Shown here one piece after another: positions 7,589 to 16,401 of a stretch of 64,000 bases of DNA. Each line of letters begins with the position of its first letter. Positions within the stretch are counted from its first letter, which is position 1. The position numbers and the translations under genes were made by a program. Source of the DNA: JAVJUV01 sp040220415 (GTDB lineage Bacteria > Pseudomonadota > Alphaproteobacteria > Rhodobacterales > Rhodobacteraceae); the NCBI GenBank assembly GCA_040220415.1, contig JAVJUV010000102.1, positions 62,001-126,000 of the forward strand, given 5' to 3'. The notes below the pieces were generated by a model that was not told the origin of the DNA, did not search any database, and saw nothing but the letters and a program-made list of their open reading frames with translations.

Positions 7589-9433
7589 ATGTTTCGTTTC
7601 TTTGAAAATCTGGTTGATCCCTACTGCGATTACACGCCCGAGGATCGTCCCCCGACAAAGCTCTGGCCGTTTCTCAAGGCCTATGCCCAGCCGTTTCGCG
7701 GTCTTTTTCTGCTGACCGCCATCCTGACCACATTCGTGGCCTTCGTCGAAATCTGGCTGATTTCCTATGTCGGGCGACTGGTGGACATGCTGGCCGATAC
7801 CGAACCGGCGGTGTTCTGGTCCGAGCACGGGCTGGAGATGGTGTTGGTCGCCGTTTTCCTGCTGGTCTTCAGGCCGCTGATCCAGGTGCTGGATGTCGGT
7901 CTGCTGAACAACGCGATCATGCCGAATTTCGGCACGCTGATCAGGTGGCGGGCCCATAGTCACGTATTGCGTCAGTCGGTCGGCTGGTTCGAGAACGATT
8001 TTGCGGGGCGGATCGCCAACCGGATCATGCAGACGCCGCCGGCCGCCGGGGAAGCCGTGTTTCAGGTCTTCGATGCCCTGACCTATTCCACGGCCTATGT
8101 CATCGGCGCGCTGTTCCTTCTGTCCGATGCCGACCCGGCCCTGACATTTCCGCTTCTGGCATGGCTTTTCCTTTACGCCCTTCTGGTCAACTGGACGGTC
8201 AGGCGGGTCGGACCGGCGTCGAAGGCGGCCTCGGATGCGCGTAGCGCCGTAACAGGGCGCGTCGTGGACAGCTATACCAATATCCACTCGGTCAAGATGT
8301 TCGCCCATACGCAGGCCGAACGCGAATATGCGCGGGAAGCCATCGAGAAATCGCGCCAGACCTTCCAGGTCGAGATGCGAATCTACACGCGGATGGACGT
8401 GGCGCTGACTATGATCAACGGCTTCCTGATCGTCTCGGTCGTTGGCTGGTCGATCTGGCTTTGGTCGGTGGATGCGGCAAGTGTGGGGATCGTCGCCGTC
8501 GCGTCGTCGCTGGTTCTGAGACTGAACGCGATGACCGGTTGGATCATGTGGGCGCTGACAAGTTTCTTCCGGAACCTGGGCGTGGTGGCCGAAGGCATGG
8601 AGACGATCGCACAGCCGATCGACCTGGTGGATGCGCCGGATGCGAGGCCACTGGTGCAGGGACCCGGCGGCATCGTGTTCGAGGGCGTGTCGCATCATTA
8701 CGGGCGAGGCAGCGGCGGGCTGGATCGGATCGATCTGACCATCGCGCCGGGCGAAAAGGTGGGGCTGGTCGGCCGGTCGGGCGCAGGCAAGTCCACCTTG
8801 GTGAAGCTGCTTCTGCGGTTCTACGACGTGGAAGGCGGCCGGATCCTGATCGACGGTCAGGACATCGGGCGCGTGACGCAGGATTCGCTGCGGGCGCGGA
8901 TCGGGATGGTTCAGCAGGACAGTTCGCTGCTGCACCGGTCCGTGCGCGACAACATCCTGTACGGCCGTCCGGGCGCCGGGGAGGATGAGGTCGTTCTTGC
9001 TGCCGTTCAGGCCGAGGCGCACGAGTTCATTCTGGATCTTTCCGATCCGGCCGGCCGCACGGGTTACGATGCACATGTGGGTGAACGCGGTGTGAAGCTG
9101 TCGGGCGGGCAGCGTCAGCGCGTGACCCTGGCGCGGGTTATCCTGAAGGATGCGCCGATCCTGGTTCTGGTCGAGGCGACCAGCGCGCTGGACAGCGAGG
9201 TGGAAGCAGAGATCCAGGACACGCTTTACGGCATGATGGAGGGCAAGACGGTCATCGCCATCGCGCACCGCCTGTCGACGATTGCGCATATGGACCGGAT
9301 TGTGGTCATCGACGACGGCCATATAGTCGAGGAAGGCCGCCATGACGTGCTTCTGGCCAAGGGCGGGCTATATGCCCGGTTCTGGGAACGTCAGTCGGGC
9401 GGGTTCATCAACACGACGGAGGCAGCCGAGTGA
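7589..9433 (+). CDS. ABC exporter half-transporter (fused permease-ATPase), Walker B Asp replaced by Val
   Basis: A 614-residue MsbA/multidrug-type half-transporter: six membrane helices (about 35-320) followed by an ATPase domain (about 345-600). Visible ATPase motifs are the Walker A GRSGAGKST (about 396-404), Q-loop GMVQQDSS, signature LSGGQRQR (about 504) and H-loop AIAHRLST. The Walker B reads ILVLVEATSALD: the conserved aspartate is Val528 (codon GTC at 9170-9172), while the catalytic glutamate that follows is kept. The next gene, overlapping by 4 bp, encodes a close relative with an intact Walker B, so the two probably form a heterodimer with one weakened ATP site. Substrate unknown. 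Confidence 0.92.
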   Translation: MFRFFENLVDPYCDYTPEDRPPTKLWPFLKAYAQPFRGLFLLTAILTTFVAFVEIWLISYVGRLVDMLADTEPAVFWSEHGLEMVLVAVFLLVFRPLIQVLDVGLLNNAIMPNFGTLIRWRAHSHVLRQSVGWFENDFAGRIANRIMQTPPAAGEAVFQVFDALTYSTAYVIGALFLLSDADPALTFPLLAWLFLYALLVNWTVRRVGPASKAASDARSAVTGRVVDSYTNIHSVKMFAHTQAEREYAREAIEKSRQTFQVEMRIYTRMDVALTMINGFLIVSVVGWSIWLWSVDAASVGIVAVASSLVLRLNAMTGWIMWALTSFFRNLGVVAEGMETIAQPIDLVDAPDARPLVQGPGGIVFEGVSHHYGRGSGGLDRIDLTIAPGEKVGLVGRSGAGKSTLVKLLLRFYDVEGGRILIDGQDIGRVTQDSLRARIGMVQQDSSLLHRSVRDNILYGRPGAGEDEVVLAAVQAEAHEFILDLSDPAGRTGYDAHVGERGVKLSGGQRQRVTLARVILKDAPILVLVEATSALDSEVEAEIQDTLYGMMEGKTVIAIAHRLSTIAHMDRIVVIDDGHIVEEGRHDVLLAKGGLYARFWERQSGGFINTTEAAE

Positions 9434-11268
9434 TCCGGCGCGCTGGACGACTTATCGATTCGTTTCGCCCCGCCGAGGGGCCGCCGCCGAGAACGCTTTG
9501 GGCGTTCTTCCGGTGGGCGCTTCGCGGGTCGATGCCGGTCCTGGCCGTGGCGGCGGTGGTGTCGGCGGCGGCGGGCACGCTGGAGGTTGTGACGGCGCTG
9601 CTTCTGGGCACGGTGATCGACACTGCCCTGGCCTCGACACCCGAGACGTTCTTTTCGCAGAACACGCTGGTCCTGGGCGCGCTTCTGGTTTTTTTCCTGG
9701 TGCTGCGGCCGTTGCTGTTCGGTCTGTCGTCGATGATGAACTCGGTGGTGGTGGCGCCGAACGTCAATCCGATGGTGCTGTCTCGGCTGCACCGCTGGAC
9801 GCTGGGGCAGGCGGTGACGTTCTTCGACGACGACTTTGCAGGACGCATCGCGCAGAAGCAGTTGCAGACCGCGCGCGCGCTGACCGATGTGGCAGCCGAG
9901 GTCATCAACGTGGTGTTCTTCGCGCTGGCGTCGCTGATCGGATCGGCGCTGCTGCTGACCACCATCGACTGGCGGATCGCGCTGGCCCTGTTCGTCTGGC
10001 TGGTGGGCTATCTGATGCTGATCAAGTGGTTCATTCCGCGAATCCGTTCGCGCTCGAAGGCGCGGGCCAATGCGCGCGCGATGGTGACGGGGCAGGTCGT
10101 GGACACGATCACCAACATCAAGACGGTCAAGCTGTTCGCGCACGCGGATTTCGAGGAGGGGGCGGCGCTGGATGCGATCCGGTCGTTCCGTGAAAGGGCA
10201 CTGGACTGGGGGATCGTGGCGGCGTGGTTCCGGTTCACGCTGATGGGGCTGGCAGGGGTTCTGCCGGTTCTGCTGATCGGGGGAACGTTGTGGCTGTGGT
10301 CGCAGGGGATCGCCTCGGCCGGCGATATCGCGGCTGCGGGGGCGATATCGATACGCATCGCCCAGATGACCGGGTGGGTGAGCCATACGCTGATGGGAAT
10401 CTACGGACATATCGGCGAGGTCGAGGATGGCGTGCGGACGCTGACGCCCTACTACACGCTGAGCGATGCGCCCGACGCGGTGGAGCTGGTTCTGGAGGAA
10501 CCGCGAATCGTCTTCGACGGGGTGTCCTTCGCCTATGGCCGCAGGACGGGGGGTGTTCAGGACATCTGCCTGGAGATCGCGCCGGGCGAGAAGATCGGGC
10601 TGGTCGGGGCCTCGGGCGCCGGGAAATCCACGCTCGTCGCCGTATTGCTGCGGCTCTATGACGTGGAAGAAGGCGCGGTGACGGTCGGCGGGCACGATTT
10701 GCGCCGCGTGACTCAGGAGAGCCTGCGGCGCCAGATCGGCATGGTCACGCAGGAGACCGCCATGTTCAACCGCTCGGCGCGCGACAACATTCTCTACGGC
10801 AAGCCGGACGCGACCGAGGCCGAGGTGATCGCCGCCGCCAAGCGGGCCGAGGCGCACGATTTCGTCCTGGGCCTGCGGGATCACAAGGGGCGGGAAGGCT
10901 ACGACGCGCATCTGGGCGAACGCGGTGTGAAACTGTCCGGCGGCCAGAGGCAGAGAATCGCGCTGGCGCGTGCCATTCTGAAGGACGCGCCGATCCTGGT
11001 GCTGGACGAGGCGACAAGCGCGCTGGACAGCGAAGTCGAAGCCTCTATCCAGATCGCGCTGGAGCACGTCATGGAGGGCAAGACGGTTCTGGCCATTGCG
11101 CACAGGTTGTCGACCATCGCGCATATGGACCGGATCGTGGTGCTGGACGAGGGCCGGATCGTCGAGCAGGGGACGCATGACGACCTGTTGGCGCAAAACG
11201 GCACCTATGCCCGGTTCTGGCGTCGACAGTCCGGCGGCTTCATCGGCGTTCGCGAGGCGGCTGAATAG
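9430..11268 (+). CDS. ABC exporter half-transporter (fused permease-ATPase), intact ATPase
   Basis: A 612-residue partner of the preceding gene, with the same layout and strong similarity in the ATPase domain. Motifs: Walker A GASGAGKST (about 394-402), Q-loop GMVTQETAMF, LSGGQRQR (about 502), Walker B ILVLDEATSALD and H-loop AIAHRLST, all canonical. It starts with GTG at 9430, overlapping the upstream stop by 4 bp, so translation is likely coupled. Such tandem half-transporters usually work as heterodimeric exporters of lipids, drugs or peptides in the inner membrane. Confidence 0.93.
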   Translation: MIRRAGRLIDSFRPAEGPPPRTLWAFFRWALRGSMPVLAVAAVVSAAAGTLEVVTALLLGTVIDTALASTPETFFSQNTLVLGALLVFFLVLRPLLFGLSSMMNSVVVAPNVNPMVLSRLHRWTLGQAVTFFDDDFAGRIAQKQLQTARALTDVAAEVINVVFFALASLIGSALLLTTIDWRIALALFVWLVGYLMLIKWFIPRIRSRSKARANARAMVTGQVVDTITNIKTVKLFAHADFEEGAALDAIRSFRERALDWGIVAAWFRFTLMGLAGVLPVLLIGGTLWLWSQGIASAGDIAAAGAISIRIAQMTGWVSHTLMGIYGHIGEVEDGVRTLTPYYTLSDAPDAVELVLEEPRIVFDGVSFAYGRRTGGVQDICLEIAPGEKIGLVGASGAGKSTLVAVLLRLYDVEEGAVTVGGHDLRRVTQESLRRQIGMVTQETAMFNRSARDNILYGKPDATEAEVIAAAKRAEAHDFVLGLRDHKGREGYDAHLGERGVKLSGGQRQRIALARAILKDAPILVLDEATSALDSEVEASIQIALEHVMEGKTVLAIAHRLSTIAHMDRIVVLDEGRIVEQGTHDDLLAQNGTYARFWRRQSGGFIGVREAAE

Positions 11269-11269
11269 C

Positions 11270-12487
11270 GTGGACGTGTTGATCGAAAGGCTGGGACATC
11301 TGGGTGACGGCATCGCGGCCGGCCCGGTTTTCGTAGCTCGGGCGTTGCCGGGCGAGGTCGTTTCAGGCGAGATTGCCGACGGCCGCATCGCGGCGCCCCG
11401 GATCGTGACCCCTTCGCCAGAACGTATCGCGGCACCCTGCCGTCACTACAAGGGGTGCGGCGGCTGTTCCCTGCAGCATGCGTCCGACGAGTTCGTCGCG
11501 CGCTGGAAGGTCGAGGTGGTGCGCCTGGCGCTGGAGGCGCGGGGATTGCCCGCCCCGATCGAAAGGCTTCACACGTCGCCGCCCGGATCGCGCCGCCGGG
11601 CGACCTTTACCGGCAGGCGGACGAAGAAAGGCGCGACCGTCGGGTTTCACGCGCCTGCAAGCGATGCGATCCGGGAGGTTCCGGGTTGCCTGCTTGTGCG
11701 CCCCGCGATTGCCGCGGCGCTGCCTTCGCTGGCGGGGCTGGTCGAACTGGGTGGAAGCCGCAAGGGCGAAATGCGGCTTACGGTGACCGAGACCGAGACG
11801 GGGCTGGATCTGTCGGTGACGGGCGGCAAGCCGCCGGACCTGTACATGCGGCAGGATATAGTCAGGCTGGCGATCGAGGCCGGGTTCATCCGTCTTGCGT
11901 GGGACGGCGAGACATTGCTTACCGAGCGGCCGCCGGTTCTGACCTTGGGCACCGCCCCCGTCACGCCGCCGCCCGGTGCATTCCTGCAAGCGACCGCCGA
12001 GGGCGAGGCGGCGCTGCAGGCTTCGGTCGCCGAGGCGCTTTCATCCGCCAGGGGTGCGGTCGTTGACCTGTTTTCGGGAATCGGGACGTTTGCGCTGCCG
12101 CTGGCGGCCGAAAGAGACGTTCATGCAGTCGAGGGCGAGGCCGACATGTTGTCGGCGCTGGATCATGGCTGGCGTCATGCGAAGGGCCTGCACAAGGTTA
12201 CGACGGAACGGCGCGATCTTTATCGCCGGCCGCTGGCGGCTGATGAGCTGTCCCGGTTCGGCGGGGCCGTGATCGACCCGCCGCGCGCGGGGGCGGAGGC
12301 TCAGACAGCGGAGCTTGGACGTGCCCGCGTTCCACACATCGCCTTCGTATCCTGCAATCCCGTTACGTTCGCGCGCGATGCCGAAACGTTGATCCGCGAA
12401 GGTTACAGGTTGGGGCGGATCGACGTGGCGGACCAGTTTCGCTGGTCGCCGCATGTTGAACTTTCGGCGCATTTTTTGCTTGATTGA
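11270..12487 (+). CDS. Class I SAM-dependent 23S rRNA/tRNA uracil-5-methyltransferase with Fe-S cluster (TrmA/RlmD family)
   Basis: A 405-residue RNA m5U methyltransferase. Four cysteines typical of the 4Fe-4S site are present: Cys57, Cys63 and Cys66 in CRHYKGCGGC plus Cys140 in EVPGC. The SAM-binding motif VVDLFSGIGTFALPLA spans about 264-279, DPPRAG about 334-339, and the catalytic cysteine is in VSCNP (about Cys362). The family methylates U in 23S rRNA or tRNA; which one cannot be told here. The start is the GTG at 11270, one base after the ABC gene's stop. It is shorter than E. coli RlmD and may lack a full TRAM domain. Confidence 0.88.
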   Translation: MDVLIERLGHLGDGIAAGPVFVARALPGEVVSGEIADGRIAAPRIVTPSPERIAAPCRHYKGCGGCSLQHASDEFVARWKVEVVRLALEARGLPAPIERLHTSPPGSRRRATFTGRRTKKGATVGFHAPASDAIREVPGCLLVRPAIAAALPSLAGLVELGGSRKGEMRLTVTETETGLDLSVTGGKPPDLYMRQDIVRLAIEAGFIRLAWDGETLLTERPPVLTLGTAPVTPPPGAFLQATAEGEAALQASVAEALSSARGAVVDLFSGIGTFALPLAAERDVHAVEGEADMLSALDHGWRHAKGLHKVTTERRDLYRRPLAADELSRFGGAVIDPPRAGAEAQTAELGRARVPHIAFVSCNPVTFARDAETLIREGYRLGRIDVADQFRWSPHVELSAHFLLD

Positions 12488-12549
12488 AAGGGATTCCCAG
12501 ACACAGTTTCGTGCTGTAAGCTTGCGAAAAAGAAAATTGGCAGGTTTCG

Positions 12550-13047
12550 ATGAAGAGCATGATCAAGGCCGTAGCGGCCCTTTGTCTGGTTGTCGGCCTG
12601 TCTGGCTGCGCATCGAAGTTCAGAGACTACAGCGGTCCCGAGGTCACACGGGTCATCGTCCACAAGGACTCTCGCCGCCTATATCTTCTTCACCACGAGA
12701 CAGTTCTGAAAGCCTATAGAATCGACCTGGGTTTCGCGCCGTCAGGCGACAAGAAGGTATCCGGCGATGGCAGGACGCCCGAGGGCGACTACACGATCGA
12801 TCGCCGCAACCCTGAGAGCGAGTTCCATCTGTCGCTTGGAATCAACTATCCCAACGAAGCCGATATCGAAGAGGCGCGTGCGCTGGGCAAGGAACCCGGA
12901 GGCGACATCTTCATTCACGGATGGGGCAGGGGCATAAGGTTTCCGCGTCCCGACTGGACGTGGGGGTGCATTGCCGTCACCGACGACGAGATCGAGGAGA
13001 TCTACGCCATGGTCCGCGACGGCACGCCGATCTCAATTTACAAGTGA
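12550..13047 (+). CDS. L,D-transpeptidase family lipoprotein (YkuD domain)
   Basis: A 165-residue lipoprotein: signal peptide with lipobox LSGC and acylated Cys20, then a YkuD domain. The catalytic region shows FIHGWG and TWGCIAV, with the nucleophile Cys140. The family forms 3-3 cross-links in peptidoglycan or attaches proteins to it; small members also act as murein amidases. Its last 15 bases overlap the end of the convergent CAP-domain gene. A second YkuD protein lies at 13732-14331. Confidence 0.9.
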   Translation: MKSMIKAVAALCLVVGLSGCASKFRDYSGPEVTRVIVHKDSRRLYLLHHETVLKAYRIDLGFAPSGDKKVSGDGRTPEGDYTIDRRNPESEFHLSLGINYPNEADIEEARALGKEPGGDIFIHGWGRGIRFPRPDWTWGCIAVTDDEIEEIYAMVRDGTPISIYK

Positions 13048-13569
13048 GGCGCCGGATCCTGACTGGCCGATGATCAGGGTCCACCAGATCTTTCCATTCG
13101 GCTCCTGAAACCAGGCGAAGCCCATATCACGCGCGCGGGGGTCGAGGATGACTTCGCGGGTATCCGGCTGAGCCATCCAGGCAGACAGCGTTTCAAGCTC
13201 GGACTCGTAGGTTTCGGATATGTTTTCGCCCAGCAGACGACCAGAATAGCCGACGCGGCGCACGCGGTCGAGCGGGCTGGACCCATCCGAACCGAAGTGC
13301 CACGGGCGGTTCTGGATCGACATGTCGCGCGAGTGGGTGGCGGCCGCCGCGTTCAGTTCGGACGACATTTCAAGCTGAGGCGCGCCGCGCGCCGAGCGCA
13401 GGGTGTTGATGGCGTCCAGCATGCGGAACTGAATTTTCGCCCGGTCGCCGGAAGAGATTTGGTAGACCTGCGGCAACGGCCGTCCGTCCGGGCCAAAGCG
13501 GGGCTCGGGGGTGGCGCAGGCGGCGAGGCCCAGGAACACAAGCGCGAGAATTGCGTAGGATCGAAGCAT
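13033..13569 (-). CDS. CAP/SCP-domain lipoprotein
   Basis: A 178-residue lipoprotein with lipobox LAAC (Cys18) and a CAP (SCP/PR-1) domain. Segments typical of the domain are LNAAAATHSRDMSIQN (first helix with the metal-type His), GENISE and WMAQPDTREVILDP, followed by the C-terminal strand WWTLIIGQ. Bacterial CAP proteins are extracytoplasmic and of poorly known function, sometimes linked to cell-wall processes. It lies between two L,D-transpeptidase genes; its start is divergent from the second one. Confidence 0.88.
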   Translation of the reverse strand: MLRSYAILALVFLGLAACATPEPRFGPDGRPLPQVYQISSGDRAKIQFRMLDAINTLRSARGAPQLEMSSELNAAAATHSRDMSIQNRPWHFGSDGSSPLDRVRRVGYSGRLLGENISETYESELETLSAWMAQPDTREVILDPRARDMGFAWFQEPNGKIWWTLIIGQSGSGASLVN

Positions 13570-13731
13570 CTTGCGGGTCTTTTCTGTCTGTTTGGCGGTA
13601 GCCTTACAGCGTCATGTGCCCCTGTTCAAACACTAGCGCCATTTCATAGGCGATCTGACGCTTCTTTGATTTGAAGATGCGGCAAGGCCGCACTATGTTC
13701 TGCCCGATTGCCGAGAGACGAAAGGTTCGAG

Positions 13732-14331
13732 ATGTCTGTCACGAAGAAGATCAGTATCAACCGTCGCGGCGTTCTGGCCGGTGGCGCCGCTCTGCTGGCC
13801 AGCCCCGCCATCGCACAAGAGGCCGCACCCGACGTCATCGAAGGGCATTCGCCGATTGCCGGAAACGTTCGCCGCAACGCGTCATCCTTCCGCGCGCTGG
13901 ACTGGCAGCCCTACTTCGCCAACACACGGCAGGGCGCGATCCTTGTCGATACGACCTCGCGGGCGCTGCATTACTGGAGCGAGGATCGGACGATCTACAA
14001 ACTGTACCCGACCAGCGTGCCGATCAGCGAGGAGTTGACGCGGCGCGGCCGGACCAAGGTTGTCCGCAAGGTCGAGGGGCCGGACTGGCGGCCGACGCCG
14101 TCGATGAAGCTTCGTAATCCGGAATGGCCCGACTATGTGCCGCCGGGCCCGGACAACCCGCTTGGTACGCATGCGCTGTACCTGAGCTGGACCTATTACC
14201 GGATTCACGGCACGCACGACACGCGCAAGATCGGACGCCGTTCGTCGAACGGGTGCATCGGTCTGTACAACGAGCACATCGCGGAACTGTTTGCTCTGGC
14301 GCGGAACGGGACGCAGGTTCTGTTGATCTGA
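13732..14331 (+). CDS. L,D-transpeptidase (YkuD domain) with Tat-like signal
   Basis: A 199-residue exported YkuD protein. The N-terminus has a twin-arginine pair in NRRGVLAGG followed by a hydrophobic core and ASPAIA, so it may leave by the Tat route. The catalytic block is YRIHGTHD plus SSNGCIGLYN, with the nucleophile Cys175, a closer match to the classic Sx-G-C-I motif than the 12550 gene. It would act on peptidoglycan in the periplasm. The ATG at 13732 is chosen over an upstream in-frame start at 13708, which adds only eight residues. Confidence 0.92.
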   Translation: MSVTKKISINRRGVLAGGAALLASPAIAQEAAPDVIEGHSPIAGNVRRNASSFRALDWQPYFANTRQGAILVDTTSRALHYWSEDRTIYKLYPTSVPISEELTRRGRTKVVRKVEGPDWRPTPSMKLRNPEWPDYVPPGPDNPLGTHALYLSWTYYRIHGTHDTRKIGRRSSNGCIGLYNEHIAELFALARNGTQVLLI

Positions 14332-14355
14332 CGGCTCTGACCGCCGCTGTTTCGG

Positions 14356-14380
14356 AAGGGGCGCCTGCGGGCGCCCTTTT
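14356..14380 (+). terminator. Terminator after the Tat-signal L,D-transpeptidase
   Basis: GGGCGCC (14359-14365) pairs with GGCGCCC (14370-14376) around a TGCG loop, followed by TTTT. It starts 24 bases after the stop at 14331 and ends one base before the convergent hemH stop. The complementary A residues 5' of the stem may let it work in both directions. Confidence 0.75.
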
Positions 14381-15433
14381 CTATTCCAGCCAGCCCTTGA
14401 GGTTATCCTCGATCGTTTCGCAAAGCGCCTCGATATGGGCGTCGTCGTCGTTGAGGCACGGAATGTAGGTGAAGTATTCGCCGCCCGCTTCCTCGAAGCT
14501 TTCGCGGATCTCTTCGTTGATTTCTTCAAGCGTTTCGATGCAGTCGGCGCTGAAGGCCGGGGCGATCACGGCGATGCGTTTCTTGCCCTGCTCGGCAAGA
14601 CGCGCGACTTCTTCCACCGTGTAGGGCTGAAGCCATTCTTCGGGGCCGAATCGGGACTGGAAGGTTGTCTTGATCTGGGTGTCGTCCCAGCCCAGGCGCT
14701 CTTTCAGCAACCGCGTCGTCTTTTGACATTGGCAGTGATAGGGGTCGCCCTCCATCAGGTAGCGTTGCGGGACGCCGTGGTAGGAACAGACGAGGATGTC
14801 CGGCTTGGTGGTCATCGCGCCATAGCTGCGCTCGACCGATTTCGCCAGCGCGTCGATGTAGGACGGACGGTCGAAGTAGGCCGGCACCGTGCGGACCGGC
14901 GGTTGCCATTTCTCGTCCATCAGCGCGCGGAAGAACTGATCGTTGGCGGTGGCGGTCGTGGCGCCCGCGTATTGCGGGTAGAGCGGGAAGAACAGGATCT
15001 TCCGGCATCCGCGTTCGGCCATGACCCGGACTTTGGATTTGGTCGAGGGGTTGCCGTAGCGCATGCAGAAATCGACAATGACGTCCTCGCCATACCGGGC
15101 CGCCATGACGTTGCGGATCTTTTCGGTCTGGGCCTTGGTGATCGTCATCAGCGGGCTTTCGCCCTGCTCTTCGTTCCAGATCGACTTGTAGGCGGCGCCC
15201 GAGGAGAAGGGACGCTTGGACAGGATGATCAGTTGCAGCAGCGGCTGCCAGATCCAGGGCGAGTAATCGATGACGCGGCGGTCTGACAGGAACTCGTTCA
15301 GATATCGGCGCATCGACCAGTAGTCATAGCCGTCCGGCGTGCCGAGGTTCGCCAGAAGAACGCCGACGCGCTCGGCTTTGAGCGGCGGGTGATCCGCCGG
15401 CAGGTGCGCGTTTGCGTTTTCGGTCTGGTTCAT
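14381..15433 (-). CDS. hemH: Ferrochelatase
   Basis: Inserts Fe(II) into protoporphyrin IX, the last step of haem synthesis. The 350-residue protein shows GVLLANLGTPDGYDYWSMRRYL at its N-terminus, CSYHGVPQRYL (His of the active site) and PAFSADCIETLEEI, which contains the conserved glutamate. The start at 15433 has GGAG eight bases upstream; an in-frame ATG at 15472 would add 13 residues but its AGGA is farther away. A possible sigma-70 promoter lies at 15512-15539. Confidence 0.95.
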   Translation of the reverse strand: MNQTENANAHLPADHPPLKAERVGVLLANLGTPDGYDYWSMRRYLNEFLSDRRVIDYSPWIWQPLLQLIILSKRPFSSGAAYKSIWNEEQGESPLMTITKAQTEKIRNVMAARYGEDVIVDFCMRYGNPSTKSKVRVMAERGCRKILFFPLYPQYAGATTATANDQFFRALMDEKWQPPVRTVPAYFDRPSYIDALAKSVERSYGAMTTKPDILVCSYHGVPQRYLMEGDPYHCQCQKTTRLLKERLGWDDTQIKTTFQSRFGPEEWLQPYTVEEVARLAEQGKKRIAVIAPAFSADCIETLEEINEEIRESFEEAGGEYFTYIPCLNDDDAHIEALCETIEDNLKGWLE

Positions 15434-15511
15434 GCCAGAGGCTCCGGTCCGGTCTGACTTTGCGTCGAGCATGCTTAAACGGTTCCTTTGGCGATGTCTT
15501 CCTATGCGGGC

Positions 15512-15539
15512 CACATAATCGGGATTTTGCATACGTCAA
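15512..15539 (-). promoter_or_regulatory. Candidate sigma-70 promoter of hemH
   Basis: On the minus strand TTGACG (15539-15534), a 16-base spacer and TATGTG (15517-15512). It precedes the hemH start by about 80 bp and overlaps only the last bases of the upstream minus-strand methyltransferase gene. Confidence 0.4.
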
Positions 15540-16378
15540 CGCGTGTGGGGTGCGGCAGGATCGCCTGTGCCCTGTTCATCCGTGCCCAGCGCATCCGCAA
15601 GTCTTTGTTGCGCCGAACCCGGCTTGAGAGGTTTCTGCTGGTTATCCGACGGCGCCCAGCCTGTCAGGAAGACAATCTCGAAGGTTGCCGTCAGAAAACC
15701 GTCGCCGTCCGAAAAGTGCTGGCGGTAGATTTCCTCGGCAAGGTCGAACAGCCTGCGTGACGGCGGCGTACGGTGGCGGGCGTGCAGGGCGTTCGTTTCG
15801 CCCATGCCGCGCAGGTCATGGATCAGGCGGCGCAACGAGGGATAGCGAACCGTCAGTTTCACGCTGTCAGCCACGGGAAGTGCCAGGCCCGCGCGTCCGA
15901 TAAGCCCGCCGAGATCGCGCAGGTCGGCCATCGGAAGAACGCGAGGCGACAGGCCGCCGGACAGCCGCGTTTCGGCTTCGGCGAGAGACGCGCGAAGCTC
16001 GTTCAGGGTGGCTCCGCCGAAGAGGACGGCAAGAAAAAGACCGTCGGGCCCGAGCGCGAGACGGGACTGGACCATCTGGCCAACGGGATCGTCGGCCCAG
16101 TGCAGCGCGAAGCTGTGCAGAACGAGGTCGTGTGCCGAAGGCGGCACGTTCAGCCGCTGGTCGTCGTGGATGACCGGTGCCGCAGGGAACAGGGCGCGCA
16201 TCGGCGCCGTTGCGTGGCCGATCAGCAAAGGCGCCGTGAACGATTTGTTAATCTCGGCAAGTCTTTCTTCGATCTCGGACGCCGCTTCTTCGTGCAGGAA
16301 CAGCACGGGATCGCGCGCGGCCCGTTGGCGTCGGCGCCGAAGCGCGTCTGTGTCGGTGATCCTGGGTATGCCGTTCAT
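15536..16378 (-). CDS. SAM-dependent methyltransferase, BioC/NDUFAF5-like
   Basis: A 280-residue methyltransferase-fold protein. It resembles the NDUFAF5/C20orf7 group: RRRRQRAARDPVLFLHEEAA at the N-terminus, a degenerate motif I, DLVLHSFALHWADDPVGQM in place of motif IV, and ALGPDGLFLAVLFGG. In mitochondria the homologue hydroxylates a complex I subunit; bacterial function is not settled. It is divergent from comF, an arrangement I regard as typical of Rhodobacterales. Confidence 0.8.
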   Translation of the reverse strand: MNGIPRITDTDALRRRRQRAARDPVLFLHEEAASEIEERLAEINKSFTAPLLIGHATAPMRALFPAAPVIHDDQRLNVPPSAHDLVLHSFALHWADDPVGQMVQSRLALGPDGLFLAVLFGGATLNELRASLAEAETRLSGGLSPRVLPMADLRDLGGLIGRAGLALPVADSVKLTVRYPSLRRLIHDLRGMGETNALHARHRTPPSRRLFDLAEEIYRQHFSDGDGFLTATFEIVFLTGWAPSDNQQKPLKPGSAQQRLADALGTDEQGTGDPAAPHTR

Positions 16379-16401
16379 CTTCGGTCCATAGGTAAAGTCG
16401 G

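Noticed and set aside
7559..9343. Minus-strand frame of about 594 codons
   Set aside because: Antisense to the first ABC exporter.
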